From Channa striata (lineage: Eukaryota > Chordata > Actinopteri > Anabantiformes > Channidae): 64,000 nucleotides of DNA. Position numbers and translations under genes: made by a program. The stretch lies in NCBI GenBank assembly GCA_033026295.1, contig CM065172.1, forward strand, positions 13,759,165-13,823,164, given 5' to 3'. Under the pieces are notes generated by a model. It saw only the letters and a program-made list of their open reading frames with translations, had not been told where the DNA came from and did not search any database. The stretch's first letter is position 1, and the number at the start of each line of letters is the position of its first letter. Positions 38,981-51,800 of the stretch are shown in pieces.

Positions 38981-39997
38981 TTTATTACTAAAACAGATTT
39001 TGGTCTAAATAAAAATATATAGATACATAAAAAAGTATATTACACTGTTTAAGATGCTGTATACGTTTGAAGTATATACAAAGTTCAAAATATACTGAAT
39101 ATGCCCAAATTTTGCTGTTAAACAAGAGACTTGTACATAAAATAGACTTTCAACCCTAAGTTACAATCTTTTATCAAGGCTAAAAAAGTAAATGGCCAAA
39201 CATTTTTATTCTACTGCTTTAGGGTGTAATAAAGTCTGTCTCGTCACAATTACAAGCTATTGCAAAGTAAGACAGTGTTTTCTTGAAAAATCATACTCTG
39301 AGGCAATGTGACATTTGTGACAATTCTTTGCATTTAATCAGAAGTATTACAAAAATAATGTTCTAGGTGTAATGTTCATATTTATGCCAAAAATAACAAA
39401 TCTCAAATACAAAGAGCCCAATTGTCAGATTAGATGCCATCCAAAAATCTGTTTTTGGGCATTCATATTTTCACGGTAAACTCAAAATTTGCACTTTTGC
39501 ACATACCATGAGTATCAAATACTGACAGTTAAACCAAAATATAGTATTACTGTCATTATAAATATGCAGCATAAGAAAAAACTCATCTCCCTGTAAGACA
39601 ATAACTTGTAAACTGTGTGTCTGCCTCAAACCAAAGGTTGCTGCTCAGAGTATGGTCTGTCAGTCAGTACATGAGTGATTCCAAAACAAGTTCTGGTTGC
39701 AAAAAACTAAACATGCAGTGTCAAGCTGCTATATTGATGCTCAATCATTGCACCACAGTCAAACGAAATGGAGAACAAGTCTAGGAGGCAGTGCCTGGAT
39801 TCTCCAGCAACGTCTTGTAAGCCAAGATCAACCAAGGGCTTGACCGACCTTTGGGGATGGAGAACGGCAGGGCTGGTGTGATGAGCTGGTGTACAAGTCT
39901 TCCCCAGAACAGTACTACTGTCAATGGGTCCTGCTGCTCAATGTCACAATTTGTATTTTTAACACTGTGCTGATCATACAACTTCAAACTCCTGACA
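38981..39997 (-). other. senp1: senp1 3' UTR
   Basis: The minus strand below the senp1 stop codon has no coding frame. Candidate poly(A) signals (AATAAA on the minus strand) lie at 39205-39210 and 38981-38986. The gene therefore converges with rbms2 and their 3' ends are within a few hundred bases. A third TGTACATA motif (39132-39139, plus strand) lies here. Confidence 0.5.
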
Positions 39998-42900
39998 TCA
40001 CAACAGTTTACGCTTCAAAATCTCCCAAACCATCCTTCTTCTGAAATAGGGCATGTGTGTCTACGGATCAGAAGAAAGAGGTCATTAGGTCGCTTTCATG
40101 GTGATTTCCCAGATAAAAATAATCTGCGTTAATGCCACTGGTAATTACCTGTGTGAATGAGATTGGCTTGTCTTTGGTAATGTAATCTGCATACTTGCAT
40201 GTGAACATTCCACAGTCACTGCCATTCATCTGCTGTGGGATTTCCTGAGAGCAAACAAGGAATGAAAGAGCTACTAAGTATTTAAAAAAAAAAAAAAATT
40301 TCTCTTCTTATCTAATGGTAGATGTTGAATCTTTCCATCAGCGCTGTTTTTTTTAATCTTATCAAGACATTATCTTTACTGCCTTCACTCATTTTACTGA
40401 CTCATGTCTTTTGTTATGACTCAAATTCTTTGTACTGTGCACTGCGGCAACTTATATTTGACACATTTACATCCCTCCATCATTACATTACAACTAATTG
40501 CCGGTCACAAAAAAATAAGTAAATGCTTTACACAAAACTGTAATGGATTTACGACTAAAGGTAGCCTGGGCAGCTGTAGCTCAGTTGATAAAGCATTTGT
40601 CCACAAATCACGGAATCAGTGGTTTGACTCCTGAACCCCAAGTTGTCCCTGGTGTGTGCCAATTACTTATTATTGCTAATATGCCATTACTATTAGTCAC
40701 TTTGAAAAAAAGTGTTCTGCTAATCAACTAATTGTAATTGTAGTCCACTGTATTAATGCTGCACTTAAGCACAGATTCAGACTGTTACAGAGTAGTAGAT
40801 ATAACTTGGAACTTTCTGCTTTCCATTGGAAAACTATACAGATTTTCTTTGATGAAATGTATTTGATGACAGCTTGAATTGGCTCAACACTAAAAAACAA
40901 AAATGACTTCTTGCTAGGACTTACATAGCGCTTTTTGCTGTGCAGAGTCCAGCCTGAGGTATCAAACTCTTTGCCCTTCTTGTCCTTACTCTCCTGTTGC
41001 AGGTATTCACTGTGGAAACAAATAAATATGTTTTATACATGTTAACTGCTCAAAAAATCTATTTGGTGACAAACATTTATCTCTACAAATATGTCATTCA
41101 AGAAAGAAATCATAACTGATAATGAAACTTACAACAATATTTTGCAGGCTTCATCATTGTTTCCTCCCATTGAGTCAAAATACATGATAGCCTTTTTTCG
41201 GAAATCCACCACCTGATCATAAAAGTTACATAATTATAAAAACTGCAATATAAATCCCATGCTGTTCCAACAAATACATAAAAATGGTCATTTAGACTCA
41301 CCGACAGGCACCAGTGCACCCCCAAGTGGACAGGAACCAAAAGAATGTCTTTAGAAAATATGTCCATCTTTTTGGTCCAGCGACGAACAGCAGTGTAGCC
41401 ACTGCTGCGGAGCTTGGGGTAAAAAAAAGTGTTGAACGTATTAACTGATGGCAGGCTGGGGTCCTTACTGCGCTCAACCAGCAGGTTCATGTAAAAGTTG
41501 ATCACCTGAGAAATTAAGGAAAGAAAGACTCCATTAACTGTGGGTCAGTTATGTGACAAATTCTACATGAACAATACAATCTTGTCATGGTTTTTGTATT
41601 AGTGCATCATTAACTAAAATTAACCAAGACGGACACGTATGGGTGTTAATATTTCACAATCAGGCGTTTCCTTAAGGATAGTGTTCACTCACCTCGTCGT
41701 TAAGCCAGTTTAGGTTGCTGAGAGTCTGCAGGTCTTTGCGTGTAAGGCTAAGACCAAAACCTTCACTTAATACTTCATGAGGACTACCTCCTCTCAGTGC
41801 CTTGTTTACCTCAGCCTCCATTACCTTAACAGAACAAGACATGAACAGTCTTAAATCTTATGCTCCGTAAAAATAAAACAAAGCCAATACTTTTAACAGT
41901 GATCGATGGAAATAGGCCTGTACATCTATAAATACTGTAAATCCACCTATTGTACAAAATAGCATCATTTACAGAGACATTAAGTTACTCTGCACACCAA
42001 ACTGCGTTGCTAATGAAAAACAATTACAATAAATATACCTCAGAGAGTTCAGGGAATTCTGGTTTTTCTTCTAAAGGCTTTGGTTCTTCTATCACAGGAG
42101 TCAAAGGAACCTCCTTCTCCAAAGGAACTCGAACATTGACCTCCACATCTGGGCTGCGTTGTCCCTCTTCAGACAGGCGCTAAGAACCAATACCATAAAA
42201 CAAATTGGAATAACAGAAGAAAAAACTAATAATGGAAATTATCAAACGGAATCTGAAACAGTGTTTCACTAGCACAGTCACCTGTCGCAGCAGCTTAGCA
42301 GCCAGTGCCTCCTGCTCTTCTATGTGTCGCCTTCTTTCTCTTGCCCGAGAGTCATACATACTTGTCCTAGTGATATATAAAAAAACATGTTTTCTTTGTG
42401 GCTCTATATAATAAAAATCATTTTTAAAAAACCTAGCAGTGATTCAATGCACCAGCAGGTACTTACAGTTCTTTGATCCACAACTCGGCTTGAAAACATG
42501 GCACACTGTAGTAACAGAGGTATATGTGTTAATATGGCTTCTCAAACCTCCCACATTTACAGGATTTTCAGTATCATAACGAATACTTTGCATTTGACAA
42601 CCTTCGATGTCAACAAATACTAACCTTGAAGCATCTTGCTTTTTCCCCTTTTGCTCGTTTACAATAATTACAGAGTCACCATCATATGCTACAAGAAAAG
42701 ACAGAAGGATTACAATCCACAAGACACAAACATCATTTTTCATAATGTCTACATTAAGTTTACACACAATCCAACCTGATGATTGCGTGTCCTGAGAAGA
42801 ATTGTCTTGCAAAGCAGATGGGGAGGGAACTGATGTGAGAGTAGCTGCTCTACTGGGGCTGAGGTCCGTGTCTAGAGACCACGTTTGTATCCCTGGCTTG

Positions 42901-45900
42901 CTGGACGCCCCACTGGGCTGGGAAGGTTGCTGGAGCTCTGGCTCGACATCCCTCTTGGGCTGAGGGGACTGCTGGGTCCCTCTGAAGTTGCTGCTGCTGC
43001 TGACCCAGTTGGGGAAGAGAACTGTAACAGTCTGCGGCTGGTGGTCAGAAAGCTGGTACTAATGAAAATGTGACAGGGGAAAACATATAAGAGAGTAAGC
43101 ACCATTTAATTTCACTTTAAACATAATCAGAGGGTTAAAGGGAGAGGAAAAGAATTTTTAAACATACACTCATCACCACGTAATGACTGAAAACAGAATT
43201 ACAGAAATGTCTGCAAATGAATGAAAAGGAAAAAGACTAAAATATAATATTCACAATTGAATTCAGAAGTATACGAATTCAGACCCTTTGCAACAAAACT
43301 TGTAATTTAGCTCAGTTGACTCCTATTTCTCTGGATCATTGCCGTTATATTTCTACACCTTGACTGGAGTTGAACTGTGCTAAATTAAACTGCTTAAACA
43401 TGATTTGGAAAGGCACGCACCTCTTAGTAGAAGGCCTTACAGCTGACAATGTGTCAGATCTTTATCAGTACATAAGTCACAAGGTCAAAGAAACTGCCTG
43501 CAGAGCTCAGAAACAAGATTATTTCAAGGCCCTAGCCCCAAGACAACGAAGGAATGTCTTAGAGCGGCCTGCCCACAGCGCTGACTTGAACCCTATTGAA
43601 CACCTTCCTATAGACCTGAAAAAAGCTATCCATGTATGATCCCCATGTAACCTGACTTGGCATAAGAGGACATTCCATGATATGAATGGCAAAAAATTCC
43701 TCAGTGCAGGTGTCCAAAGCTTGTTGCGTCATACCAAAAAAGACTCAAGGCTGTAATTGCTGCCGAAATTGCTTGAACAGATCATAAATTTACAGACATT
43801 TTTAAAATTCATCTTTCAGTTTCTCATTATGGGGTAGTGAGTGTAGTTTAATAAAGAAAAACAAATTTTTCATTATTAATTAAAACTGTCGTATGAGGCT
43901 GCAAAATAAGAAAATTAATAAAAGTAAAGGGTCTGAAAACTTTTAGAATGCGCTATATTACTTACACTGTATTTTGACTTTGTAGTTGCAGTAAAGATAA
44001 ATATTCATTCGTAGCTTTTATCCTCTAAAGCCATTTCCAGCTATAATACTACTACATATGCTAACATTTATATGGTTTTGCTGTAAGAAAGAATGACTTT
44101 AAACTTTACTGTACCAAATATTTTATGAAATTTTAAATCTGATGACTATAAAGATATATCTATCAAAATCAGTTTTGCCTATCCATCTAGACTAAAGGTT
44201 GGCCAGCCTGACTATGACAATACTGAAGTATTCTGTATTGGTATATATACGTACAAATCTCTGTGTGACCTCATGATGGCATGAGGGCTGCCATTGTGAA
44301 GACAAGATGACTGACCACCAGAGACTATGGTCAGAAGCTGCCTGTAGACTTCCTTCTCCTCTTCACAAACAGACTGCACAAACAAAGGAGAACCATGACA
44401 TCTATAAAGAAATGCAACAACTGAACTGAAAGGAATAACATGGAAACTTATTGTGCAAATATCTGACCTCCATTGCTGTGCAGCGGGGCCTGGCCCTATA
44501 TATCCGGCCAGATGAGGTACTGTGCGTTGGACTCTGCACCACTTTGATGGGAAAGGTCTTCTCATACATGCTGGTACAGGTGCTGCGTGTTGTGCCAGGG
44601 CCACTACACAAACTACAGACAAATTACATTTTGATAAACCCAACTTCACCAACTGACAATAGTACAAGCCATAAAATAATCACTAATACAAAGAAAATTA
44701 TATTTGGTGGAAATTCTAAAAGGTACCTTGGGGTCACTTGCGGTCTGAGGTTTATGGGCCTGCCTAGCCGTGGCGAGGGTTGCAATTTAGAGGTGATTGA
44801 GGATGGCAAGTTAACTGAGTGTCCATTTGTTTTCGGCACTTCACGATATGTAGGATTCATACACACTTGTCGCCTGCAGACTTTTGATCCCATTATGGAC
44901 TTCTCATTACGCAAGCATTCTAACGTTTGGGAATTTTGAAAAAACAAACAAACAGAGGAGTAAACAACTTTTCTCCAAGAGTCCGACGTCTGGACAAATC
45001 CTAGTAACCTTCATGCCAAATCAGAAGGTTTTGAGTGATATTCTCACCTGATTTTGATGTTTTCCACTCCAATGTTGTTGAGGGAGCAACAAAAGTTTCA
45101 TTCAGAGAGTTTCTTTCAATGACCTTAAACCAAACACATTCATGTTTAAATAATAGCAAAACCTCTATCAACATATTTGTGCTGAGCCCCTAAAATGTAT
45201 TTCCTTACCGGCCTTCCTGCCCAAACTGCTGCTGATGTTGAGGGCTGCGGCTGGGGTTCTTGAAGTGGAGGACCAGGGGAGGCAGGCAGTATATTTCTCA
45301 AAGTAGGGCTTACATTGTTCCTCATCCACGTAGCCACACTGGTGCTATGACTCTTTACCCCTTCAGCTGCAATCTTGACAGTATCAATAAGATCCCCTAG
45401 TTTTGAAACAGACATCAGACAGACAAGAAAGTAAAATGGGTAGCAGCGATTTGACTAAGGCTGCGTCCTCAAAGATTGTTGCATCCTTACATTCAGTGAT
45501 GTGAGAAATGTAATTACCCATTCGTGACTTCTTTATCATTATGCCGTCTTGATCGATGTCATGTCCATCTTCCAAACTTATGAAAAACACAGAACGATGC
45601 TTTACCGTTAATAACATTCATTTCACTAAACTATAAAAACTGTTTTAGCACATAATAATAAGTGGTTAAAACGACGAACACTGGTGAAGCTATGAATGGG
45701 GTTCTGCAGCAAATGTAGTTACATTCATTTCATAACTTCAAAGCAACTTGGGTGTATTTTTCCAGTCCTTTTAAAACACACTGACATTTGTCTAACATTT
45801 TACAGAGGAAAATGTATTTACAGCTCATACCATTCAAGTGGTCTTTTCCTCCTCATCTGAGCCTCTCCCGGGGCCCGGTGTTCACCTGAGTGCTCCGCAG

Positions 45901-45964
45901 TGGGTCCATCATTGCGAAGATTGGCAAAACTAGTTTCTATCCATCCGTAGATTTTATTCAACAT
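39998..45964 (-). CDS. senp1: Sentrin/SUMO-specific protease 1 (18 coding exons)
   Basis: Coding exons in transcript order: 45964-45831, 45576-45518, 45396-45209, 45123-45048, 44919-44727, 44603-44468, 44373-44251, 43058-42776, 42688-42625, 42505-42467, 42366-42282, 42179-42039, 41824-41693, 41505-41302, 41212-41133, 41009-40925, 40244-40149, 40060-39998. Phases agree throughout and give 726 residues. The N-terminal half is poorly conserved. The region AELWIKELTSVYDSRARER is almost as in human SENP1, and the C-terminal Ulp1 domain carries the full catalytic set: His615 in GVHWCL, Asp632 in YFDSMGG, Gln679 in PQQMNGSDCG and Cys685. SENP1 matures SUMO precursors and removes SUMO from targets, mainly in the nucleus. 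The first ATG (45964) follows an in-frame upstream stop. SENP2 is excluded by the ELWIKEL block and KEFDTSGW. A human-like longer N-terminus is not seen. Confidence 0.95.
40568..40743 (+). mobile_element. tRNA-derived SINE in senp1 intron, antisense
   Basis: The A box TAGCTCAGTTGATA (40577-40590) and B box GGTTTGACTCC (40621-40631) have tRNA spacing. The tail TTCTGCTAATCAACTAATTG is related to the tail of the SINE at 26935. It lies between the last two but one senp1 exons, opposite to the gene. It is not a working tRNA gene because no acceptor stem closes around the boxes. Confidence 0.75.
43260..43956 (+). mobile_element. Tc1-like DNA transposon, internally deleted, in senp1 intron
   Basis: Both ends carry TTCAGACCCTTT in inverted orientation (near 43278-43289 and 43927-43936). 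The left part has the family's TTTGGAAAGGCACGCACCT. A short frame (43370-43639) ends in a transposase remnant: RNVLERPAHSADLNPIEHL, then DLKKAIH, matching the conserved PDLNPIE block of the Tc1 DDE domain. The right part keeps TCAAGGCTGTAATTGCTGC and TCATTATGGGGTAGTG. About half of the element is missing, so it is dead. It sits between the seventh and eighth coding exons. Confidence 0.85.
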
Positions 45965-46480
45965 GACTCCAAAGTTTTTTAAATAGCGCCGCAGCTCCAA
46001 AGATAAATCGCTATAGATACCTTCAGCCTACCTGTCAACACTATCGACCGAAAGGAAGCTCATGTGTTTCATTCGACTAAGGCGGTTTAGCTGAGACTAT
46101 TTCAGAGGCAAACACTCCTCACAATTATAGTTTTGATTTCCTACTAAACGAGCTCACCGTTGACTGTTAACAGAGAATTCAGCTAGCTAGCACGCTATGC
46201 TAACTCCGGGCTAGCTAATGTTGCTAGCTGCACGGCTAATTTATTGAAGTATGTTTAATTTCGGATAGGAATGCGATAAGACGCAACCACCACGTTCGGA
46301 AAAACTATTATCATTTTGAAGCACACCCTAGCTCATTTATATATCATTAACGTGACTTTAAATTGCATATAAACTCGTTGAAGAATAACATCTCCCGCTT
46401 CTTCCTCATTCAAAACCACAACATGGCTGAACGGGACGCTCCACTATCGCGCTCTGTGATTGGACGACAGGATTCCGTAA
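45965..46480 (-). promoter_or_regulatory. senp1: senp1 5' UTR and promoter
   Basis: An inverted CCAAT box (ATTGG at 46459-46463, hence CCAAT on the gene strand) and a YY1-like CATGGCTG near 46422 suggest a start site near 46400. The UTR holds a cluster of GCTAGC-type motifs at 46189-46243. No coding frame here is supported. Confidence 0.45.
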
Positions 46481-46954
46481 ACGCGAGTGTCCCGGGGATT
46501 TACTGGTTCCTTGCCGTCTGCGGGAGACAGTTTCATTTCACGTCACAGCCGCCGGCGCTGACTTGTGCACAGAAGTTCTATCACATGTAGGAACCACATG
46601 CGCGTTATTGTTTGGCATTACCCGCTGTCTCTTTTATTCCCCTGTGTATATCCGACTCGGTAAAGGTAAAAAAATATATATATTGCAAATGGAAAAACAG
46701 CCTTGTTCCGTTGTGTTTTACAATTATTTTTTTTTAATGTAACTACAGGTAGACGAGCTTAACACCACTCTAACAGATACATTAGAGATGCATTGTTATT
46801 TTTCTCCTACCAATTACATAATGAGTGTTTTCAAGGGACCAACCATTCGTAATCAGGTGTAACATAACTCAAAACGGTTTGAGCATTTAGAGACAACTTG
46901 TTAAATTAGTGAGCAACATGCAAGCCAAAAAGATGTGGAGCATATACCTCATGT

Positions 46955-46986
<32 letters not shown>

Positions 46987-47514
46987 ATATACATACGTGC
47001 ATACATACATACATATATATATATAAACATATACACACACACACAAAACAGATGGCATACTATACCTAATGTCACAGACATTATGACTGAAGACCCTAAG
47101 GGGATCCTCGTGATTTTGTGTGTGGAATTAGTATGTCATCTTTGCAGCAAAACACAGACCACATTACCTGCCCAAGCAGCAAATAAATACCTACCTATTA
47201 AGTAGCATGCTATTATCTTTAATGACTCATTTGTATGGACTTAACAGACAGACAAAATAAAATCATTATAACAAATATTTGTTTGCAGCTAATTTTATCA
47301 TAGAAAACAATTAAGAAACTAAACATAAAAGACACTGACCAAAACATGCATGACTCAGTGTTATGGCTGAAATATTAAATCAAAATGTATTCTCTTTTGT
47401 CCCATCCTGCTAAAAAGTGGCATGTTGTTTTAAAAATGTTTTTCTAAATTAAATTCTTAATTAAAGTGTTGCATCAACTGTTGACATAGATAAGTCATTA
47501 AAGAACCACTTAGT
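46481..47514. other. intergenic DNA between senp1 and faim2
   Basis: The region separates the senp1 promoter from the faim2 3' end. It contains a compound CA/TA microsatellite (46955-47045) and AT-rich sequence. I see no exon or RNA gene. Confidence 0.6.
46955..47045. repeat. compound (CA)n / (TACA)n / (TA)n microsatellite
   Basis: About 14 CA units are followed by TACA-type repeats, a short TA run and a second CA run. It lies between senp1 and faim2. Frames across it are artefacts. Confidence 0.95.
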
Positions 47515-48830
47515 GCATTCATACATATTCACTCTTTATTAAATTAATACAGTTACACCATTAATACAATAAAATGCAGGTTGCTCTTAAACCAATACAC
47601 TACTGCATCAATATTATCAGATAGTTATCCAAGGCCACTTTAGAAGACTTATAAATCCATAAATTTACCCTATTTTATTTCACACACTTTCTAAAATATA
47701 TCACTCTGTCATAAAAAAATAAACTTCAAATGAGATTACGTATGGCATTCAAGCTCAACAAATGCAGTCCTTATATAAAGTTACAGTAAATCTGTGCATT
47801 TATGGCACTTTAGTTGTATATTTAATGATCATGTATCACAAACCAAATAAGGTTTAATAACATCAGGACCAATAACTATAATGCTCACAATCAGGATTTG
47901 CTCAAACAAAATATGTTTCTTGAAAAAAATAGTATATACAATCTTCATTCTAATTAATTTAAGGTAAATAACATAGTAGATAAACAACACAGTGACTATA
48001 CACACTGCAACAATATACATATGATAAATGATATTTTCATTGTCAAATGGAACAAAATGAACATATTGACCTCACAGTATATAATAATTATGAGCAACAA
48101 ATCAAGGCAGCGAAAAGCATCAACAACCCAAACCAGCACACAGTAAACATTTTCAGGCTGTCACTCATAAGCCAGTAAAATATTATTTACTGGCTTTATT
48201 TATCTAACCTCAAACTGTGAATTACTTTCTTATACTTCACAGCAGTGAGACATCACCAGATATTAATGAAAATCATTAATATGGGAAAATGTATATTTAT
48301 TTTTTACATGTCCACTTTTCATTGCCAAGTCAAAGCAAACAGCAGTAGTCCAGTCATGCGATGATTGTACTCAGCATAGCTGGGGGTTTTGCAAGGGTCA
48401 TGCATATTGTACCATAGACAAATGTGTCTGTAGGATCATTGATACTTGTTGTTTGCAGGAAACACCAGTAATAGTAATACCAAACAAGAAAGGATGTGAC
48501 ACACCCAAACAGTTTCACACAATGTTTTACCTATGTTTCATGGAGCAATATCACAGATTACTGAATGTTTCTAGCTGGTGAAGCTAGAATACTAACCCCA
48601 TAATGTGTATAGGTTCCCAAACATGCCAGAAGAGGAAACATACATCTTGTGTGTGACTACTGAGACAACATCTATGTATTTATCACCTTATGAGTAGCAG
48701 GCAAAAAGTAAAGCTGTTACAGTTGGACGCACTGTTACCACAATAGCAAAACATTGAAAGACTTAATATGTACCTACATCTACATACATACATATCTTTT
48801 GTATGTAGGTCAGATGGTAAGAGTGGTGAG
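47515..48830 (-). other. faim2: faim2 3' UTR
   Basis: This AT-rich stretch follows the faim2 stop codon on the minus strand and ends at a likely poly(A) signal (AATAAA on the minus strand, 47535-47540). Further TTTATT hexamers near 48186 and 48292 could give shorter ends. No coding frame is seen. Confidence 0.5.
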
Positions 48831-51800
48831 TTACTCTCGTTTTGTTCCAAAGATTTGGAGGAAGAAGGAAAAGATGTAGATGATATCCAGGTAGATACTG
48901 AGAGTGGCGAAGACATACTCTTCTGGACTCATGGTGTACCGCTTGTTCCCCATGAGTAGCTGGGTGTCAAATGCCAAAAACTAATACAGAAAATAAAATG
49001 GCAAACAGACATCTTTTTGTTTATATTTTATTCTGATGCAACCTTTTTTCTTAAATAATAATGAGATAAAAGGGTCTTTACTCTTACCATGGTAAATAGT
49101 ATAGCTCCCAAGACAGCATAGACAGCATCTAACCAGGGTACCTAAGTCGCAAAAAATGAATTGATTTGATATGATTGGAGTATTTAGATCACCACGTCAA
49201 AAGATCACTATCTAAAAAATGACTTTATAAAAAGTATGATAGGACAAATTAGTAAATTTACATTTGTATTTCATATTAGTTTGTCCTAGTCATCTGAAAA
49301 TCATGTTCTAATTATAAATAACGCTCAAATGGTGCAATTGCTTGTTTTGGAAAGTCATACTCACATATTGAAAGGGAAGAACGAGTGCAAGAACTATTCC
49401 AGAAACGAACATAACCATGCAGAAGACAAAGAGCACACCTTGGTATGATGTCACATCAAACTGTAAGAAGAAAGCACATATCAAACTTAATTTTTAAAAT
49501 CAATCAGCATGAAAACTGACAGCCACAAATGAGTTTTACTGTCTGTATATCTGATTAGAAAGTCGTGTACAGAAAAGGAAAAGGTGCTATTTTCCCACCT
49601 TCGTTTGGAAGCTGAAGAGTGTAACAAGGAGACAGACTGCTGCTGTGATGCCCAGGCACATCACCACTGACTTGGTGTTATAGAAACTATGAAATAACAA
49701 GACACATGCAAAACATACTGAAAATATTCCAAGCTTTTCATTATAAAACCTTTTCTATAAAGCTCTACATCACTGGTCACACTAATTCACTTACTGTTGT
49801 AATAATACAAATTATTAGTGAGCAAATAAAAGGTATACCTGGACAACATCCCTGTCATATAGGAGAGGGAGAGGGTCTGTAATAAGAACATGATAAACAT
49901 GTGAAAATGCAGCAATTGGTCACCAATATTCAGGAAGGTCATAAATGCAGGGCATCTATTTTCACAAAAGGTGTTTATCTGTTCATTTTTGTTTTCAACT
50001 TAAAATAATTTGTGATGTGAAATTAATTGACAGTGTATGAATGTATATCATAAAATTCTAAACCTCAGTCCATAGGTTCGATTTACTGTAAAAATGCTCC
50101 TCATCAAAAAACAAAAGTGCAGAAAATGCAGTGTATATATGAAAATATGCGTAAGTCAACAAATATTATTTTTTGTACTTACAAAGATGGCAAGCAGAAT
50201 CAGATTCCATGGAAACTGTCTCCTGTAGGAGTGAGGAAAAAAATTAAAGTTTATTTCGAAAATAAAAATGTATTTTAAAAATTAAAAGTGTATTTATCAC
50301 TTTAATTCTTATTTTTACCTTGGTGCAGTGCAGCAAGATAGAGTAAGATATGTGACAAAGAACACAGCGCTGTTAAACAACAGAAATATTGTCAGATATG
50401 TTGTTAGATATAAGTGACATGAACCTGAAATGTAAATGTTTACTACTGACTAAACTTTTTACTTACTAAGAGGCCCAGTACCACCCAGGGTTACTTTGAA
50501 TGTAGTCCTTCACAGGGTCACTGAAAGTAACAGAGTCTTAGTAAATAAACTCAGTAAATTATGTCAGAATCAATTGTTCTGCAGTTTTAAACATGAGATT
50601 TGAAAAACACTGGCCTCACCAGAATGTGAAAAGAGCCACGATAGCGAGAGTGACCAAAAGTTGGACCATCAAGATGGTGTACACCTAAGAGAAAACATGT
50701 GAAAAGTGAAAAGATCAGGCCTCTAAAGCTTAACAATGTTCATCTTGATTAAATACAACAGTGCACAGCATGCAGAAAACAGTTAATTAAGCTTTTGATA
50801 CCTTACGGATGAAGACCCTCCTGATGTTTCGGTCATCCCACGTGAACTCTGTGAGCATCTCAACGTCATTATAGCAGGGAGCACTGGTACCTTGAGAAGA
50901 CAATAGACTTATAATGCATTTTCAGCTCACATGCTCTTATAACTAATTGTCTTTTTATGGCATCATTCCACAACATGACGGGCTTTTGTATTTGTTAAAG
51001 ATAATGAAAAACAAGCACAATGAATAAATACAAGCATAATGTCGTGTCACACCTGCTGTGGCTTCCTCATAGCTAGGCGGAGCTGATGACACTAAGGCCT
51101 GTCCACTGGAGGAGCCATTGGTGGCCTTGTTTGCAAGTGACAACTGAAAACACAAAGGATGAACAATTTGTGTTCTTTTATTTTATAATGTGTACCTCAT
51201 TTTAGATAAGCATAAGTAGATATTTTAGAACAAAAAGTAACCTTTACTTTCAACCTGATCTTTACACTTTCTGTGCTGACTTTAATATTATTTTGGATCC
51301 TACTGGTGCTGCATAATACACTGATCAGTAAATGAATCATATAAATAATAAAGCTGTAAATACATGCATGTTATAGTGATAATCCAAAATACACTAATCC
51401 AATATACACTACTATACATTCTACAGTTTACATGTATTGTTACCCTCCAACTTAAAATATGGCCTTCATGTTACCTGTTCTTACATCAGTGTAACTCACT
51501 AGTTCATTAATATTAGTATTTTCTTACTAATATTACTTACCCGTACTTACCCCTCCTTAAGTTTATATTTGGTCTTATGTAAAAGTAGTCTTATCTGTTC
51601 TCCTGGTAAAGAACCTTACTTGTTTTTATGGTAAAGTAACTTACCTTGCTTCCTGTCAAGTATCCATTTTGGGATTATTGCCTTGTCTTCTCATACTTCT
51701 CATACCTCCCTTAATCTCAAGTTACATTGTTTGGGATTTTTTTATATTCCTCTGGTGTCTGTCGCCTTGTCTTGTCTATTTATCAGTCTTGTCTGTACAT

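Noticed and set aside
40577..40650. tRNA gene from A and B box match
   Set aside because: No acceptor stem pairs around the boxes and an L2-type tail follows, so it is a SINE.
39998..45964. SENP2 as identity of the SUMO protease
   Set aside because: The AELWIKELTSVYDSRARER block and KEFDTSGW are SENP1 features.
46363..46590. 75-residue plus-strand frame upstream of senp1
   Set aside because: Overlaps the promoter motifs of senp1 and has no recognisable domain.
48767..48812. Inverted repeat ACCTACAT / ATGTAGGT in the faim2 3' UTR
   Set aside because: Only about ten bases pair and the region is made of TACA repeats; not convincing as a structured RNA.
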